Shown: in pieces, positions 7,012-13,996 of the stretch
How the letters are laid out: the number at the start of each line of letters is the position of its first letter
Numbering within the stretch: the first letter of the stretch is position 1
From: an uncultured Collinsella sp.
GTDB lineage: Bacteria > Actinomycetota > Coriobacteriia > Coriobacteriales > Coriobacteriaceae
Direction of reading: 5' to 3'
Length of the DNA: 18,374 nucleotides
Assembly (NCBI GenBank): GCA_900551015.1
Contig: URUI01000042.1
Coordinates: 1 to 18,374 of the forward strand
Made by a program: the position numbers and the translations under genes
Notes under the pieces: model-generated
What the model was told of the DNA's origin: nothing
Databases searched by the model: none
Seen by the model: only the letters and a program-made list of their open reading frames with translations

Positions 7012-7824
7012 ATGATTGGGTTAGCAGTAATGGCCTGGTTGACCGTGCTGATTTGCTACGGCGGCAACTGGGTTCTCGGTCAGTGCATGATCGAGCGTCC
7101 TCTCGTGGTAGGTCTCGTTGCGGGCCTCCTGATGGGCGACGTCAAGACCGGTGTCATCATCGGTGCCTCTCTCGAGGCGATCTTCATGGGCGCGGTTAAC
7201 ATCGGTGGTGCTATCTCCGCCGAGCCCGTTACCGCGACCGCCCTCGCCGTCGCCTTCACCGTTGGCGCCGGTATCGACCAGGGTGCCGCCATCACGCTGG
7301 CCGTTCCCGTGGGCGTCGTCACCGCGTTCCTCTCGATCTTCATGAACAACGTGTTCCTCGCGTTCTTCGCCGCCACCTTTGACAAGATGGCCGCCGAGGG
7401 CAACGAGAAGGGCCTCGCGCTTCAGCACTTCGTTCTCTGGTTCGTTAAGTACGCCGCCTTTGGCCTCATCGCCTTCCTCGGCGTTTACCTTGGCGCTGAG
7501 CCCGTTGCCGCCATCGTCAACCAGATTCCGGCCAATGTCATGAGCGGCCTCAACGCCGTGGGCGCCCTCCTGCCCGCCGTTGGTATGGCGCTCCTGCTCC
7601 AGATGCTGTGGAGCACCGAGCTCAGCATCTACTTCTTCCTGGGCTTCACGCTCTACCAGTACCTCGGCCTCCCGATGATCGCCATCGCGGTTCTCGGCGT
7701 CATCATCGCGGTTGCCTCCGCCCTCCGCGACAAGGAGATTTTCGATCTCACCAAGAAGGGCTTGGCCACCCAGGCCGTTTCCAACGACTCTGTAACCAGC
7801 GACGAGGAGGATTTCTTCGCATGA
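7012..7824 (+). CDS. PTS mannose-family EIIC component
   Basis: This 270-residue membrane protein is the EIIC half of the sugar channel. It is almost entirely hydrophobic, with about six to eight membrane segments. It carries the family signature RPLVVGLVAGLLMGDVKTGV followed by IIGASLEAIFMGAVNIGGAI and AEPVTATALAVAF, the region that forms the sugar-binding site together with EIID. The C-terminal tail from about residue 245 (TQAVSNDSVTSDEEDFFA) is polar and acidic. The start has GAAAGGAAG before ATG 7012. The stop codon overlaps the ATG of EIID, so the two subunits are translationally coupled and probably made in equal amounts. Confidence 0.93.
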   Translation: MIGLAVMAWLTVLICYGGNWVLGQCMIERPLVVGLVAGLLMGDVKTGVIIGASLEAIFMGAVNIGGAISAEPVTATALAVAFTVGAGIDQGAAITLAVPVGVVTAFLSIFMNNVFLAFFAATFDKMAAEGNEKGLALQHFVLWFVKYAAFGLIAFLGVYLGAEPVAAIVNQIPANVMSGLNAVGALLPAVGMALLLQMLWSTELSIYFFLGFTLYQYLGLPMIAIAVLGVIIAVASALRDKEIFDLTKKGLATQAVSNDSVTSDEEDFFA

Positions 7825-8657
7825 GCAACCTGACCAAGAATGTGAGCCCTGAAGACAAGAAGATGCTCAACAGCATTTTCCTGCGCTCTTTCTCCGTGTT
7901 CGCCTCCTGCGCTGGCGGTTCCGTCAAGGCTGGCGCCGACGGCTGGCTGTACTCCGTCCAGCCCGCGCTTAACCGCTACTACGCCGATGACCCCGAGGCC
8001 CGTGCCGAAGCCATGAAGCGTCACACGACTTGGTACAACATTACCCAGAACGTCGGCACGTTCGCCATGGGCCTCGTCGCCTCCATGGAGAGGGAGAACT
8101 CGCAGCACGAAGACTTCGACACCGAGTCCATCGACGGCATCAAGGTTTCCCTGATGGGCCCGATGTCCGGCATCGGTGACGCAATCTTCTGGGGCGTCCT
8201 GCGTGTCATCGCCGCCGGCATTGGCATCAACCTCGCCATGAGCGGCTCGCCCCTCGGCGCGATCATGTTCCTGCTGATCTACAACATCCCGTCGATCCTC
8301 TGCCGATACTTCATGACCTACCTCGGCTTCAGCATGGGCACCAACTTCATCTCCGAGATGTACGAGGGTGGTCTCATGAAGCTCATCACCAAGGCGACCT
8401 CCACGGTTGGCCTCGTGATGATCGGTGCCATGACTGCGGCGAACGTCCAATTCAACACGATCCTGTCCATTCCGGTTCAGGACTCTGACCCCGTCATGAT
8501 CCAGACCTACCTCGACTCGATCTTCAAGGGCATCGTGCCCCTGGGGCTTACGCTCGTCGTCCTCTGGCTCCTGCGCAAGAAGAACGTGAACGTCAACATC
8601 ATCCTGGTTGGCATCATGATTCTGGCGCTCGTCCTCGGCCTCGTGGGCATCGTGTAG
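7821..8657 (+). CDS. PTS mannose-family EIID component
   Basis: The 278-residue EIID subunit partners EIIC in the inner membrane and is found only in the mannose PTS family. The start ATG at 7821 overlaps the EIIC stop as ATGA, which decides it against the much longer open frame beginning at 7608. The N-terminal half shows the family sequence: DKKMLNSIFLRSFSVFASCA, QNVGTFAMGLVASMER and the cytosolic loop SLMGPMSGIGDAIFWGVLR. Membrane helices lie in the second half and near the C-terminus (LVVLWLLRKKNVNVNIILVG, then IMILALVLGLVGIV). With IIA, IIB and IIC it completes a full permease. A 97-bp gap with a stable hairpin follows before the aldo/keto reductase. Confidence 0.94.
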   Translation: MSNLTKNVSPEDKKMLNSIFLRSFSVFASCAGGSVKAGADGWLYSVQPALNRYYADDPEARAEAMKRHTTWYNITQNVGTFAMGLVASMERENSQHEDFDTESIDGIKVSLMGPMSGIGDAIFWGVLRVIAAGIGINLAMSGSPLGAIMFLLIYNIPSILCRYFMTYLGFSMGTNFISEMYEGGLMKLITKATSTVGLVMIGAMTAANVQFNTILSIPVQDSDPVMIQTYLDSIFKGIVPLGLTLVVLWLLRKKNVNVNIILVGIMILALVLGLVGIV

Positions 8658-8699
8658 GGCGGCTTCCGGATCATTCGAAGCTTGTTTAAGGCAATTCCC

Positions 8700-8736
8700 G
8701 GCGGCGCGCGATCGAGGACATTCGACGCGTGCCGCC
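8700..8736 (+). promoter_or_regulatory. Intercistronic RNA hairpin between EIID and the aldo/keto reductase
   Basis: GGCGGCGCGCG at 8700-8710 can pair with CGCGTGCCGCC at 8726-8736, eleven pairs with one G-U wobble, and the loop contains a further TCGA/TCGA pairing. There is no T-tract, so it is not a classical terminator. It ends only seven bases before the AAGGAG site of the next gene. It could stabilise the upstream PTS mRNA or set a lower expression level for the two downstream enzymes. Confidence 0.5.
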
Positions 8737-8754
8737 CCATTAGAAGGAGAGAAC

Positions 8755-9699
8755 ATGCGCTACACGCACCTCAAGAATTCCGACGTCGACGTCTCCCAGC
8801 TCGCCGTGGGCACCTGGGCGATCGGCGGCGACTCCTTTGGTGAGAACGATGACGCCGCCAGCATGTCCGCCATCCGCACCATGCTCGATCACGGAGTCAA
8901 CCTCATCGACACCGCGCCGTGCTATGGCAACGGCACATCCGAGAAGGTCGTCGGCAACGCGCTCAGGGGCATCGACCGAGAGAGCTACCTGCTCTCGACC
9001 AAGGTTGGCTTGATTACCAGCGCCGCCGGCTATGACCGCGACTCCTCGTTCAAGAATATCATGAGGGAGGTCGAGAGCTCGCTGCGCAACCTCCGCACCG
9101 ACTACATCGACTTCTACTTCGTGCACTGGCCCGACGCCAAGACCCCGTTCTCTGAGACGATGTGCGCCCTCCAGCTCCTCAAGGAGCAGGGCAAGATTCG
9201 CCACATCGGCGTCTCCAACTTCACGCCCGAGATGATCGAGGAGTGCGAGAAGGTCGCTCAGGTCGACGTCCAGCAGCCGCCCTACTCCATGGTCGACCGC
9301 TCCTCCGAGGACCTCATCAAGTGGGGCTACGAGCGTGGCATCGACTCCTTCACCTATGGCTCCCTTGGCGCGGGCATCCTGTCGGGCAAGTTCCGCGAGC
9401 TGCCGAAGTTCGAGGAGGGCGACGTCCGTGCCGGCTTCTACGACTACTTCCAGGAGCCCAAGTTCTCTCGCGTCCAGGAGCTGCTCAAGGTCATGGACGA
9501 GATTGCCGAGGCTCACGACAAGCCCGTGGCACAGGTTGCCGTGAACTGGAGCACCCAGAAGGAGTACGTGGGCACCGCGCTCGTTGGCGTGCGCACGGAC
9601 GCCCATGCGATTCAGAACTGCGAGACGTTCGAGTGGGAGCTTTCCGCCGATGAGATGGCCAAGCTTGACGCTAAGCTTGACGAGCTGAAGATTGGCTAG
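8755..9699 (+). CDS. Aldo/keto reductase
   Basis: This 314-residue cytosolic protein is a complete aldo/keto reductase, an NAD(P)H-dependent (beta/alpha)8 barrel that interconverts carbonyl groups and alcohols. The catalytic tetrad is visible: D52 in NLIDTAPCYG, Y57, K83 in LLSTKVG and H124 in FYFVHWPD. GKIRHIGVSNF and the C-terminal cofactor region (ALVGVRTDAHAIQNCE) are also typical. AAGGAG precedes ATG 8755. The sequence is closest in feel to the sugar or aldehyde-acting YajO/IolS-type branch. In the operon it could oxidise or reduce the sugar before or after uptake, or handle an aldehyde released by the aldolase; the sequence does not tell which. The esterase gene begins two bases after its stop. 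Confidence 0.9.
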   Translation: MRYTHLKNSDVDVSQLAVGTWAIGGDSFGENDDAASMSAIRTMLDHGVNLIDTAPCYGNGTSEKVVGNALRGIDRESYLLSTKVGLITSAAGYDRDSSFKNIMREVESSLRNLRTDYIDFYFVHWPDAKTPFSETMCALQLLKEQGKIRHIGVSNFTPEMIEECEKVAQVDVQQPPYSMVDRSSEDLIKWGYERGIDSFTYGSLGAGILSGKFRELPKFEEGDVRAGFYDYFQEPKFSRVQELLKVMDEIAEAHDKPVAQVAVNWSTQKEYVGTALVGVRTDAHAIQNCETFEWELSADEMAKLDAKLDELKIG

Positions 9700-9701
9700 C
9701 C

Positions 9702-10781
9702 ATGGGCGCCGAGGAGAGGAAGTACCCCACTTCCGAGCTTGAAGTGCTTGAGCGTGGAGCTAGGGAGGTCGTCGAGCCCAACGGGCTGAAGCTCCTACTG
9801 AAGCCCGTGCCGGGAGATGAGCGCGAGCACGTGCTCGATCCGCGCGTCTATGCGCGCGCCCACGCGAAACTCGCTGCCGGTCCGGCGCCGGCGGGGCCGG
9901 TGGACGTGATCGCGTGGCGCTCCGCGCCCAACAAGGAGACCCATGTCGTGAGGGGCGCGGGCGTTGCCAAGAAGACCGTCGTCATGAACTTTGGCGACAG
10001 GGGCATTCCCCTGCACGTCTTCACGCCCGAGAGCCACGAGAGCGGTTCTGCCGCGCTCGTGTTCATCCATGGCGGCGGCTTTATGGTGGGCAACATCGGC
10101 CAGTACGAGAACTGCCTGCGCGACATCGCGGAGCGAACGGGCTGCGTCGCGATTTACCCGGAGTACCGTCTGTCTCCCGAGACGATGTTTCCCGGTGGCG
10201 TCGAGGACTGCGTGAAGACGCTCGACTGGCTTGTCGAGCACGCGGATGAGCTGGGTGTCGACGCGACGCGGGTCGTCGTGGCTGGCGACTCCGCGGGCGG
10301 AAGCCTGACCAACGCCGTCGTCCTCGACGGGTCCCATGCGGACAAGATCAAGCTCGTGGCCGAGCTGTATCCGCTCGTCGACGGCGGCCCCGTTCCGGAG
10401 GAATGGTCCTATGACCTCTATGAGATCGTGAACGACCAGAGGGCCGAGGCTCTGAGCAGGGTGGATCGCATCCGCAATGCCAACGACGACCTGCCGTTGA
10501 TGTATACCAACGGCAATGCGGAGGAGATGCTCGACCCGAGGGTGTCTGCTCTGTTCGCGGAGGACGTGAGCGCGTTCCCCCGCACGGTCATCATCTCTTC
10601 CGAGTATGACTACCTGCGCTATCAGGACGAGCTGTTCGCGAAGAGGCTGCAGGATGCGGGCGTTGACGTCACCGCGATTCGCTATCGCGGCTGCGACCAC
10701 GGCTTCTTCGAGATGTACGGCGTGATGCCTCAGGCTGAGGACGTCTGCCGCGTCATCTCCGAGGAGCTTGCGAAGATCTAG
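9702..10781 (+). CDS. Alpha/beta hydrolase, HSL (hormone-sensitive lipase) family esterase
   Basis: The 359-residue protein carries the HSL-family signature: the oxyanion-hole motif HGGG at 123-126, the nucleophile elbow GDSAGG with S197, a likely acid at D303 in SSEYDYLR, and H333 in CDHGFFE. It lacks a signal peptide, so it acts in the cytosol. The roughly 100-residue N-terminal part before the core is longer than usual and may form a cap. The start ATG is two bases after the reductase stop and has only a weak ribosome binding site, which suggests translation by coupling. Because it sits in a sugar operon, it may remove an acyl or ester group from the imported sugar or a glycoside; that is inference. 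A terminator follows at 10815. Confidence 0.87.
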   Translation: MGAEERKYPTSELEVLERGAREVVEPNGLKLLLKPVPGDEREHVLDPRVYARAHAKLAAGPAPAGPVDVIAWRSAPNKETHVVRGAGVAKKTVVMNFGDRGIPLHVFTPESHESGSAALVFIHGGGFMVGNIGQYENCLRDIAERTGCVAIYPEYRLSPETMFPGGVEDCVKTLDWLVEHADELGVDATRVVVAGDSAGGSLTNAVVLDGSHADKIKLVAELYPLVDGGPVPEEWSYDLYEIVNDQRAEALSRVDRIRNANDDLPLMYTNGNAEEMLDPRVSALFAEDVSAFPRTVIISSEYDYLRYQDELFAKRLQDAGVDVTAIRYRGCDHGFFEMYGVMPQAEDVCRVISEELAKI

Positions 10782-10814
10782 GGGCTCGTCGCGGCGACCT
10801 CCTGGACGAATGAC

Positions 10815-10853
10815 GGTCCGGCGGGATGCTAGGTGCGTCCCGCCGGACCTTTG
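10815..10853 (+). terminator. Rho-independent terminator after the PTS/esterase operon
   Basis: GGTCCGGCGGGA at 10815-10826 pairs perfectly with TCCCGCCGGACC at 10838-10849 (12-bp GC-rich stem, 11-base loop) and is followed by a short TTT. It lies 34 bases after the esterase stop and marks the end of the operon. Confidence 0.8.
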
Positions 10854-10972
10854 CGTTGGCGGGCGCGTGCCGCTTGCCGGCGGGCGCGTGTGGGGTTTGC
10901 CTTGGCGGTGCCGGATTGACTGGGAGACGCGTTTACCGCCGATCTTCCAGGCGAACCCAGCAAGCAAACCGC

Positions 10973-11224
10973 GAACTGAGCCCCAAGGGCATCGACAAAG
11001 GCGTGGGCGTGGCGCGAGCGCTGGCGTATCTGGGCCGCGAGGGAAATGCGCGCACCTTTGGCTTTGGCGATTCGGGCAACGACCTGGGCATGCTCGCTGC
11101 GGTCGAGACGGCTGTCGCCATGGGCAACGCCATGCCCGAGGTCAAGGCGGTCGCCGACTACGTGACCGACGATGTCGCACACGACGGTACCGTCACCGCC
11201 ATGCGCCACTTTGGGTTGATCTAA
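10973..11224 (+). pseudogene. C-terminal remnant of a Cof-type HAD phosphatase
   Basis: About 83 residues from ELSPKGIDKGVGVARAL to the stop at 11222-11224 are the C-terminal part of a HAD-IIB phosphatase. The motif-III lysine is in SPKGIDKG, motif IV is intact as FGFGDSGNDLGML, and VAMGNAMPEVKAVADYVT is the conserved tail. The nucleophile motif DxDGT, motif II and the cap domain are missing. Upstream in frame there is only arginine and alanine-rich translation that passes through the terminator at 10815, and no start codon with a ribosome binding site. The piece is distinct from the complete HAD protein at 1789-2616. It therefore marks a breakpoint at about 10,970, where the left two thirds of a resident gene were replaced by, or joined to, the sugar operon block. 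Confidence 0.78.
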
Positions 11225-11225
11225 T

Positions 11226-11265
11226 AAATGGCCGGGTCGCCCGCGGTGGGGCGACCCGGCCATTT
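11226..11265. terminator. Bidirectional terminator
   Basis: A perfect 17-bp stem, AAATGGCCGGGTCGCCC at 11226-11242 and GGGCGACCCGGCCATTT at 11249-11265 with a 6-base loop, lies between the HAD remnant and the convergent DeoR gene. The A-rich 5' side and T-rich 3' side allow it to work in both directions. Confidence 0.85.
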
Positions 11266-11268
11266 GAG

Positions 11269-12060
11269 CTATTTTGCAATATAGAGCTTGGGATGACTGC
11301 GACTGCTCTCGATCGCCGCCGTCATGATGCCCTCGTCGTCTCCATCAACGATGATGCCATCGAGGTCATCGATCTGCGCGGACTGATAAAAACTGGTCTT
11401 GTTGAACTTTCCCTGGTCAACCATCATGTAGCCCTGGTTTGAGTTGGTCAGGTACATATGCTTGATCATGGCCGAGAAGTCGTGCTCGACGGTAAAACCG
11501 TGGTCGGGGTGGAATCCGTCGGCACTGACAAACGCCTTGTCGGCATGTAGTTTGCTCATGCAGTCGAGCGTTAGTGCGCCCGCGAGATAAAGGTGACCCT
11601 TGCGCACGGAGCCGCCCAGCAGCACTACCGAAGCATTGGGGAGATTGAAGCTGGCGTAGTTCGCGATTGCAAGATCGCCTGTGATAATGGTGATCTCACG
11701 CTTGTCCATGAGGGCCTTAGCGAAGTAAAAGCCTGTGGTGCCGATATCAATTACCAGAACATCGCCATCATCAACAAGAGTTGCTGCGGTTGCGGCGATG
11801 GCCTCCTTGGCCTCGACTTGGACATTGATGCGCTCCTCGGGATACGAGATTGCGTTGGAGCGAGAAAGCGATACCGCTCCGCCGCGTACGCGACGCAGCT
11901 TGCCTTCGGATTCCAGCGAGATGAGGTCGTGTCGTGCGGTGACTTCCGAAACCGAAAAGCGTCGGACAATGTCCGACACCGCGATATTCGGCTTTTCGGC
12001 CAGCCAGTTCATGATAAATCGTTGGCGTTCGGCGGGTGAAAGGTCTGAAGTTGATTCCAT
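11269..12060 (-). CDS. DeoR-family transcriptional regulator of sugar metabolism
   Basis: The 263-residue protein has an N-terminal DeoR helix-turn-helix, about residues 5-58 (LSPAERQRFIMNWLAEKPNI, then SVSEVTARHDLISLESEGKL and RRVRGGAV). It is followed by the DeoRC effector domain from about residue 75, a fold related to phosphosugar isomerases, with VLVIDIGTTGFYFAKAL, ITGDLAIA, VVLLGGSVRKGHLYLAG and VSADGFHPDHGFT. Such proteins are usually repressors released by a sugar phosphate. I choose ATG 12060-12058 because AAAGGAG lies six bases upstream. The frame is open to 12138, but that extension covers the palindromes next to the promoter. It is divergent from the transaldolase-PTS genes and is their likely regulator. 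The intergenic region contains several palindromes that could be its operators. Confidence 0.9.
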   Translation of the reverse strand: MESTSDLSPAERQRFIMNWLAEKPNIAVSDIVRRFSVSEVTARHDLISLESEGKLRRVRGGAVSLSRSNAISYPEERINVQVEAKEAIAATAATLVDDGDVLVIDIGTTGFYFAKALMDKREITIITGDLAIANYASFNLPNASVVLLGGSVRKGHLYLAGALTLDCMSKLHADKAFVSADGFHPDHGFTVEHDFSAMIKHMYLTNSNQGYMMVDQGKFNKTSFYQSAQIDDLDGIIVDGDDEGIMTAAIESSRSHPKLYIAK

Positions 12061-12407
12061 AAGTCGCTCCTTTCGAACGAAAGGCAAAAGGCATGTCTTT
12101 CGTAATCGAAATATATCGTATCGATATAAGTAGGGCAAGGAAAAAACAAATGAGCAAAATGAATAATACGAAACGTTTTGAATTCACGAGCTTTAGGTAA
12201 TAGCGCGCAGATGACCTGCATGGAGGTTCATTCAAACTGCGTGTACGCAAATGGGTGCGCTCGCGCCCGATATTCGACCGTTCGCGGAAAGTTGGCAATT
12301 GAGCTTTCAAAATCTTTTGAAGTAGTTTATAAAAGAAAGCCGAAAAGCTTTTGAAACAAAGGTAAAAGCTTTCGATAGCAATACTGCTAATTGAGAAAGG
12401 ACCGAAC
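12061..12407. promoter_or_regulatory. Divergent regulatory region with several palindromes (DeoR/transaldolase)
   Basis: This AT-rich 347-bp gap contains no gene. Near the DeoR start are three palindromes: CTTTCGAACGAAAG at 12070-12083, TTTCGTAATCGAAA at 12098-12111 and TATATCGTATCGATATA at 12112-12128. AAACGTTTTG occurs at 12171-12180. On the transaldolase side are TTCAAAATCTTTTGAA at 12306-12321, AAAAGCTTTT at 12343-12352 and AAAAGCTTTCGA at 12364-12375. These are good candidates for DeoR operators, although I cannot assign promoters exactly. The transaldolase has AAAGGA upstream of its ATG. Confidence 0.6.
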
Positions 12408-13118
12408 ATGGCGATTAAGGTGTTTGCCGACGGCGCTAACCTCGAAGGCATGCTTGACATGCATGACAATGGCAACGTTCAGGGCTTCACGACCAATCCT
12501 TCCCTTATGAAGGCCGGTGGCGTGACTGACTACCGCGCTTTTGCCAAGACGGTTCTTGAGCACATTACCGATGTGTCGGTTTCTTTTGAGGTATTCGCCG
12601 ACGACGAGGCTGGTATGGAAGCCGAGGCTCGCGAGATCGCAACCTGGGCAGACAACGTCTACGTTAAGATCCCGGCGCTCAACACTAAGGGCGAGTCCAC
12701 TGCCGCGCTGGTCAAGCGCCTTTCTGCCGACGGCATCAAGGTGAATGTCACCACTATCTTCACGCCCGAGCAGGTCGACGAGTTTGTCGATGCCGTCTCT
12801 GCTGAGACCCCCTCTATTCTGTCCATCTTCGCCGGTCGCATTGCCGATACCGGCGTCGATCCGCTGCCCCTCATGGCGGAGTCCGTAAAGAAGGCTGCCG
12901 TTAAGCCTGCTGCCGAGGTTCTCTGGGCGTCTACGCGCGAGGTCCTCAATATCTTCCAGGCGGAGTCCGTTGGATGCCAGATCATTACGGTCCCCAATGC
13001 CCTTCTTGCCAAGCGCAAGAATTTCGGGAAAGATTTGCTTGAGTACTCGCTTGATACGGTCAAGGGCTTTGCCCGCGACATCCAGGCACTTGGTTTCCAT
13101 ATCTTGCCCGAGGAGTAG
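12408..13118 (+). CDS. Transaldolase, short FSA/TalC-like type (copy 1)
   Basis: The 236-residue cytosolic enzyme belongs to the short transaldolase/fructose-6-phosphate aldolase family, which moves or releases a dihydroxyacetone unit through a Schiff base. The catalytic lysine is K87 in NVYVKIP, and GFTTNPSLMKAGGV and VNVTTIFTPEQV are family motifs. The segment SFEVFADD has glutamate where fructose-6-phosphate aldolases have glutamine, which favours transaldolase activity; this is inference from the known FSA/transaldolase difference. It heads an operon with the Ula-type PTS genes; IIA starts nine bases after its stop. A second copy about 79% identical over 234 residues (hand count) lies at 15713. 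The pairing suggests that the PTS substrate enters central metabolism through a transaldolase step. Confidence 0.9.
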   Translation: MAIKVFADGANLEGMLDMHDNGNVQGFTTNPSLMKAGGVTDYRAFAKTVLEHITDVSVSFEVFADDEAGMEAEAREIATWADNVYVKIPALNTKGESTAALVKRLSADGIKVNVTTIFTPEQVDEFVDAVSAETPSILSIFAGRIADTGVDPLPLMAESVKKAAVKPAAEVLWASTREVLNIFQAESVGCQIITVPNALLAKRKNFGKDLLEYSLDTVKGFARDIQALGFHILPEE

Positions 13119-13127
13119 GGGACGAGC

Positions 13128-13574
13128 ATGCTGACCGATCTTCTTAAGCCCGAGCTTGTTGCCTGCCACGTCGAGGCCTCCGATTGGGAGGAAGCGATCA
13201 GGGCATGCGGTAAGTTGCTCGTAGGCGCTGGCAAATGCGACCAGAGCTATGTTGACGCCATGATTTCATCGGTTCACAAATTCGGCCCCTATATGGTCTT
13301 GGAAGAGGGCATCGCCATGCCCCACGCTCAGGCAGATGACAATGTGAGTGAAGCGGGAATCTGTATCGTCACGCTTGACCCAGCCGTTGCGTTTGGACAC
13401 GAGGATTTCGATCCGGTTCACGTGCTCGTGGGTATTTGCGCGCCCGACCCCAAGGCTCATCTTGGCTGCTTGGCGGAGCTTTCGCAGATGTTCGAGGACG
13501 AGGACTGCGTTGCCAAGCTCAGCGCATGCGATACGCCCGAGCGGGTTTTGGAGACCATGCGTTCATTCTTTTAG
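13128..13574 (+). CDS. PTS EIIA component, fructose/mannitol (EIIA-2) fold, UlaC-like
   Basis: The 148-residue protein is an EIIA of the mannitol/fructose superfamily in the version used by ascorbate-type permeases. GPYMVLEEGIAMPHAQADDNV contains the phosphorylated histidine H66 and closely parallels UlaC (GPYIVL.PGIA.PHA). The rest (HVLVGICAPDPKAHLGCLAE) fits the family, and the length is normal. Its ATG follows the transaldolase stop by nine bases, with GGAG/GGGG overlapping the end of the upstream gene, so translation is probably coupled. It takes phosphate from HPr and passes it to the IIB protein encoded next. Confidence 0.9.
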   Translation: MLTDLLKPELVACHVEASDWEEAIRACGKLLVGAGKCDQSYVDAMISSVHKFGPYMVLEEGIAMPHAQADDNVSEAGICIVTLDPAVAFGHEDFDPVHVLVGICAPDPKAHLGCLAELSQMFEDEDCVAKLSACDTPERVLETMRSFF

Positions 13575-13586
13575 GCCTTAATGGCA

Positions 13587-13607
13587 CGGCGATGCGTCGC
13601 CGCTTTT
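13587..13607 (+). promoter_or_regulatory. Intercistronic hairpin between EIIA and EIIB
   Basis: CGGCGA at 13587-13592 and TCGCCG at 13597-13602 form a 6-bp stem with a TGCG loop, followed by CTTTT. It resembles a weak terminator or attenuator inside the operon and could lower expression of IIB and IIC relative to the transaldolase and IIA. Confidence 0.45.
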
Positions 13608-13649
13608 GGATAGACGGAAAACCGTCACGTGTAGGAGAGGAAGGTTGCC

Positions 13650-13925
13650 ATGCATATCATCACCGTATGCGGAAACGGCATCGGGTCCAGCCTGATGCTC
13701 GCTGGCAAAGTCGAGGAGCTTTGCGAGGAGGAGGGCATCAAGGCCGACGTTGAGTCTATGGACCTGAACGGTGCTTCTTCCGCAAATCCGGATCTGTTCA
13801 TCACCGTTAAGGAGCTCGCCCCCGAGCTCCACGGCAACGTTGTGATCGTTCGCAGCTATGTGAACAAGAAGAAGATCCGCGAAGACGCCCTCGAGGCAAT
13901 CAAGGCGGCTGCCGCTAACGCCTAA
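13650..13925 (+). CDS. PTS EIIB component, lactose/ascorbate type, UlaB-like
   Basis: This 91-residue cytosolic protein is a small EIIB of the ascorbate/galactitol/lactose superfamily. The phosphorylated cysteine is C7 in the P-loop-like start TVCGNGIGSSLMLAGKVEEL, which matches UlaB (CGNGQGSS). NPDLFITVKELAPEL and VVIVRSYVNKKKIREDAL are also as expected. The start has a strong GGAGAGGAAGG site. The gene lies between IIA and IIC in the canonical order of a split permease and transfers phosphate to the sugar bound by IIC. Confidence 0.92.
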   Translation: MHIITVCGNGIGSSLMLAGKVEELCEEEGIKADVESMDLNGASSANPDLFITVKELAPELHGNVVIVRSYVNKKKIREDALEAIKAAAANA

Positions 13926-13938
13926 AGCGGCACAAAAA

Positions 13939-13973
13939 AGGGCGGTTCCCTGTGGAAGAGGGAAACGCGCCCA
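13939..13973 (+). promoter_or_regulatory. Intercistronic hairpin between EIIB and EIIC
   Basis: GGGCGGTTCCCT pairs with AGGGAAACGCGCCC, giving an imperfect stem around the loop GTGGAAG (inner arms TTCCCT and AGGGAA, outer GGGCG with CGCCC). It is followed by the GAGAAAGGAAG ribosome binding site of the IIC gene and lacks a T-tract. It may tune translation or mRNA stability. Confidence 0.4.
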
Positions 13974-13996
13974 CGTTAGAGAGAAAGGAAGCGCAG

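Noticed and set aside
7653..8756. 367-codon minus-strand frame opposite EIIC/EIID
   Set aside because: It is an antisense shadow with a histidine, aspartate and glutamate-rich product. The PTS subunits on the plus strand explain the sequence.
8740..9606. 288-codon minus-strand frame opposite the aldo/keto reductase
   Set aside because: It is antisense to a gene with an intact catalytic tetrad. The leucine and valine-rich translation is the usual mirror of GC-rich codons.
9795..10967. 390-codon minus-strand frame opposite the esterase
   Set aside because: It runs through the operon terminator and is antisense to a gene with complete HGGG and GDSAGG motifs.
10826..10972. In-frame N-terminal extension of the HAD remnant
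   Set aside because: The extension begins inside the terminator stem, translates to arginine, alanine and glycine-rich sequence, and contains no HAD motif, so it does not rescue the gene as functional.
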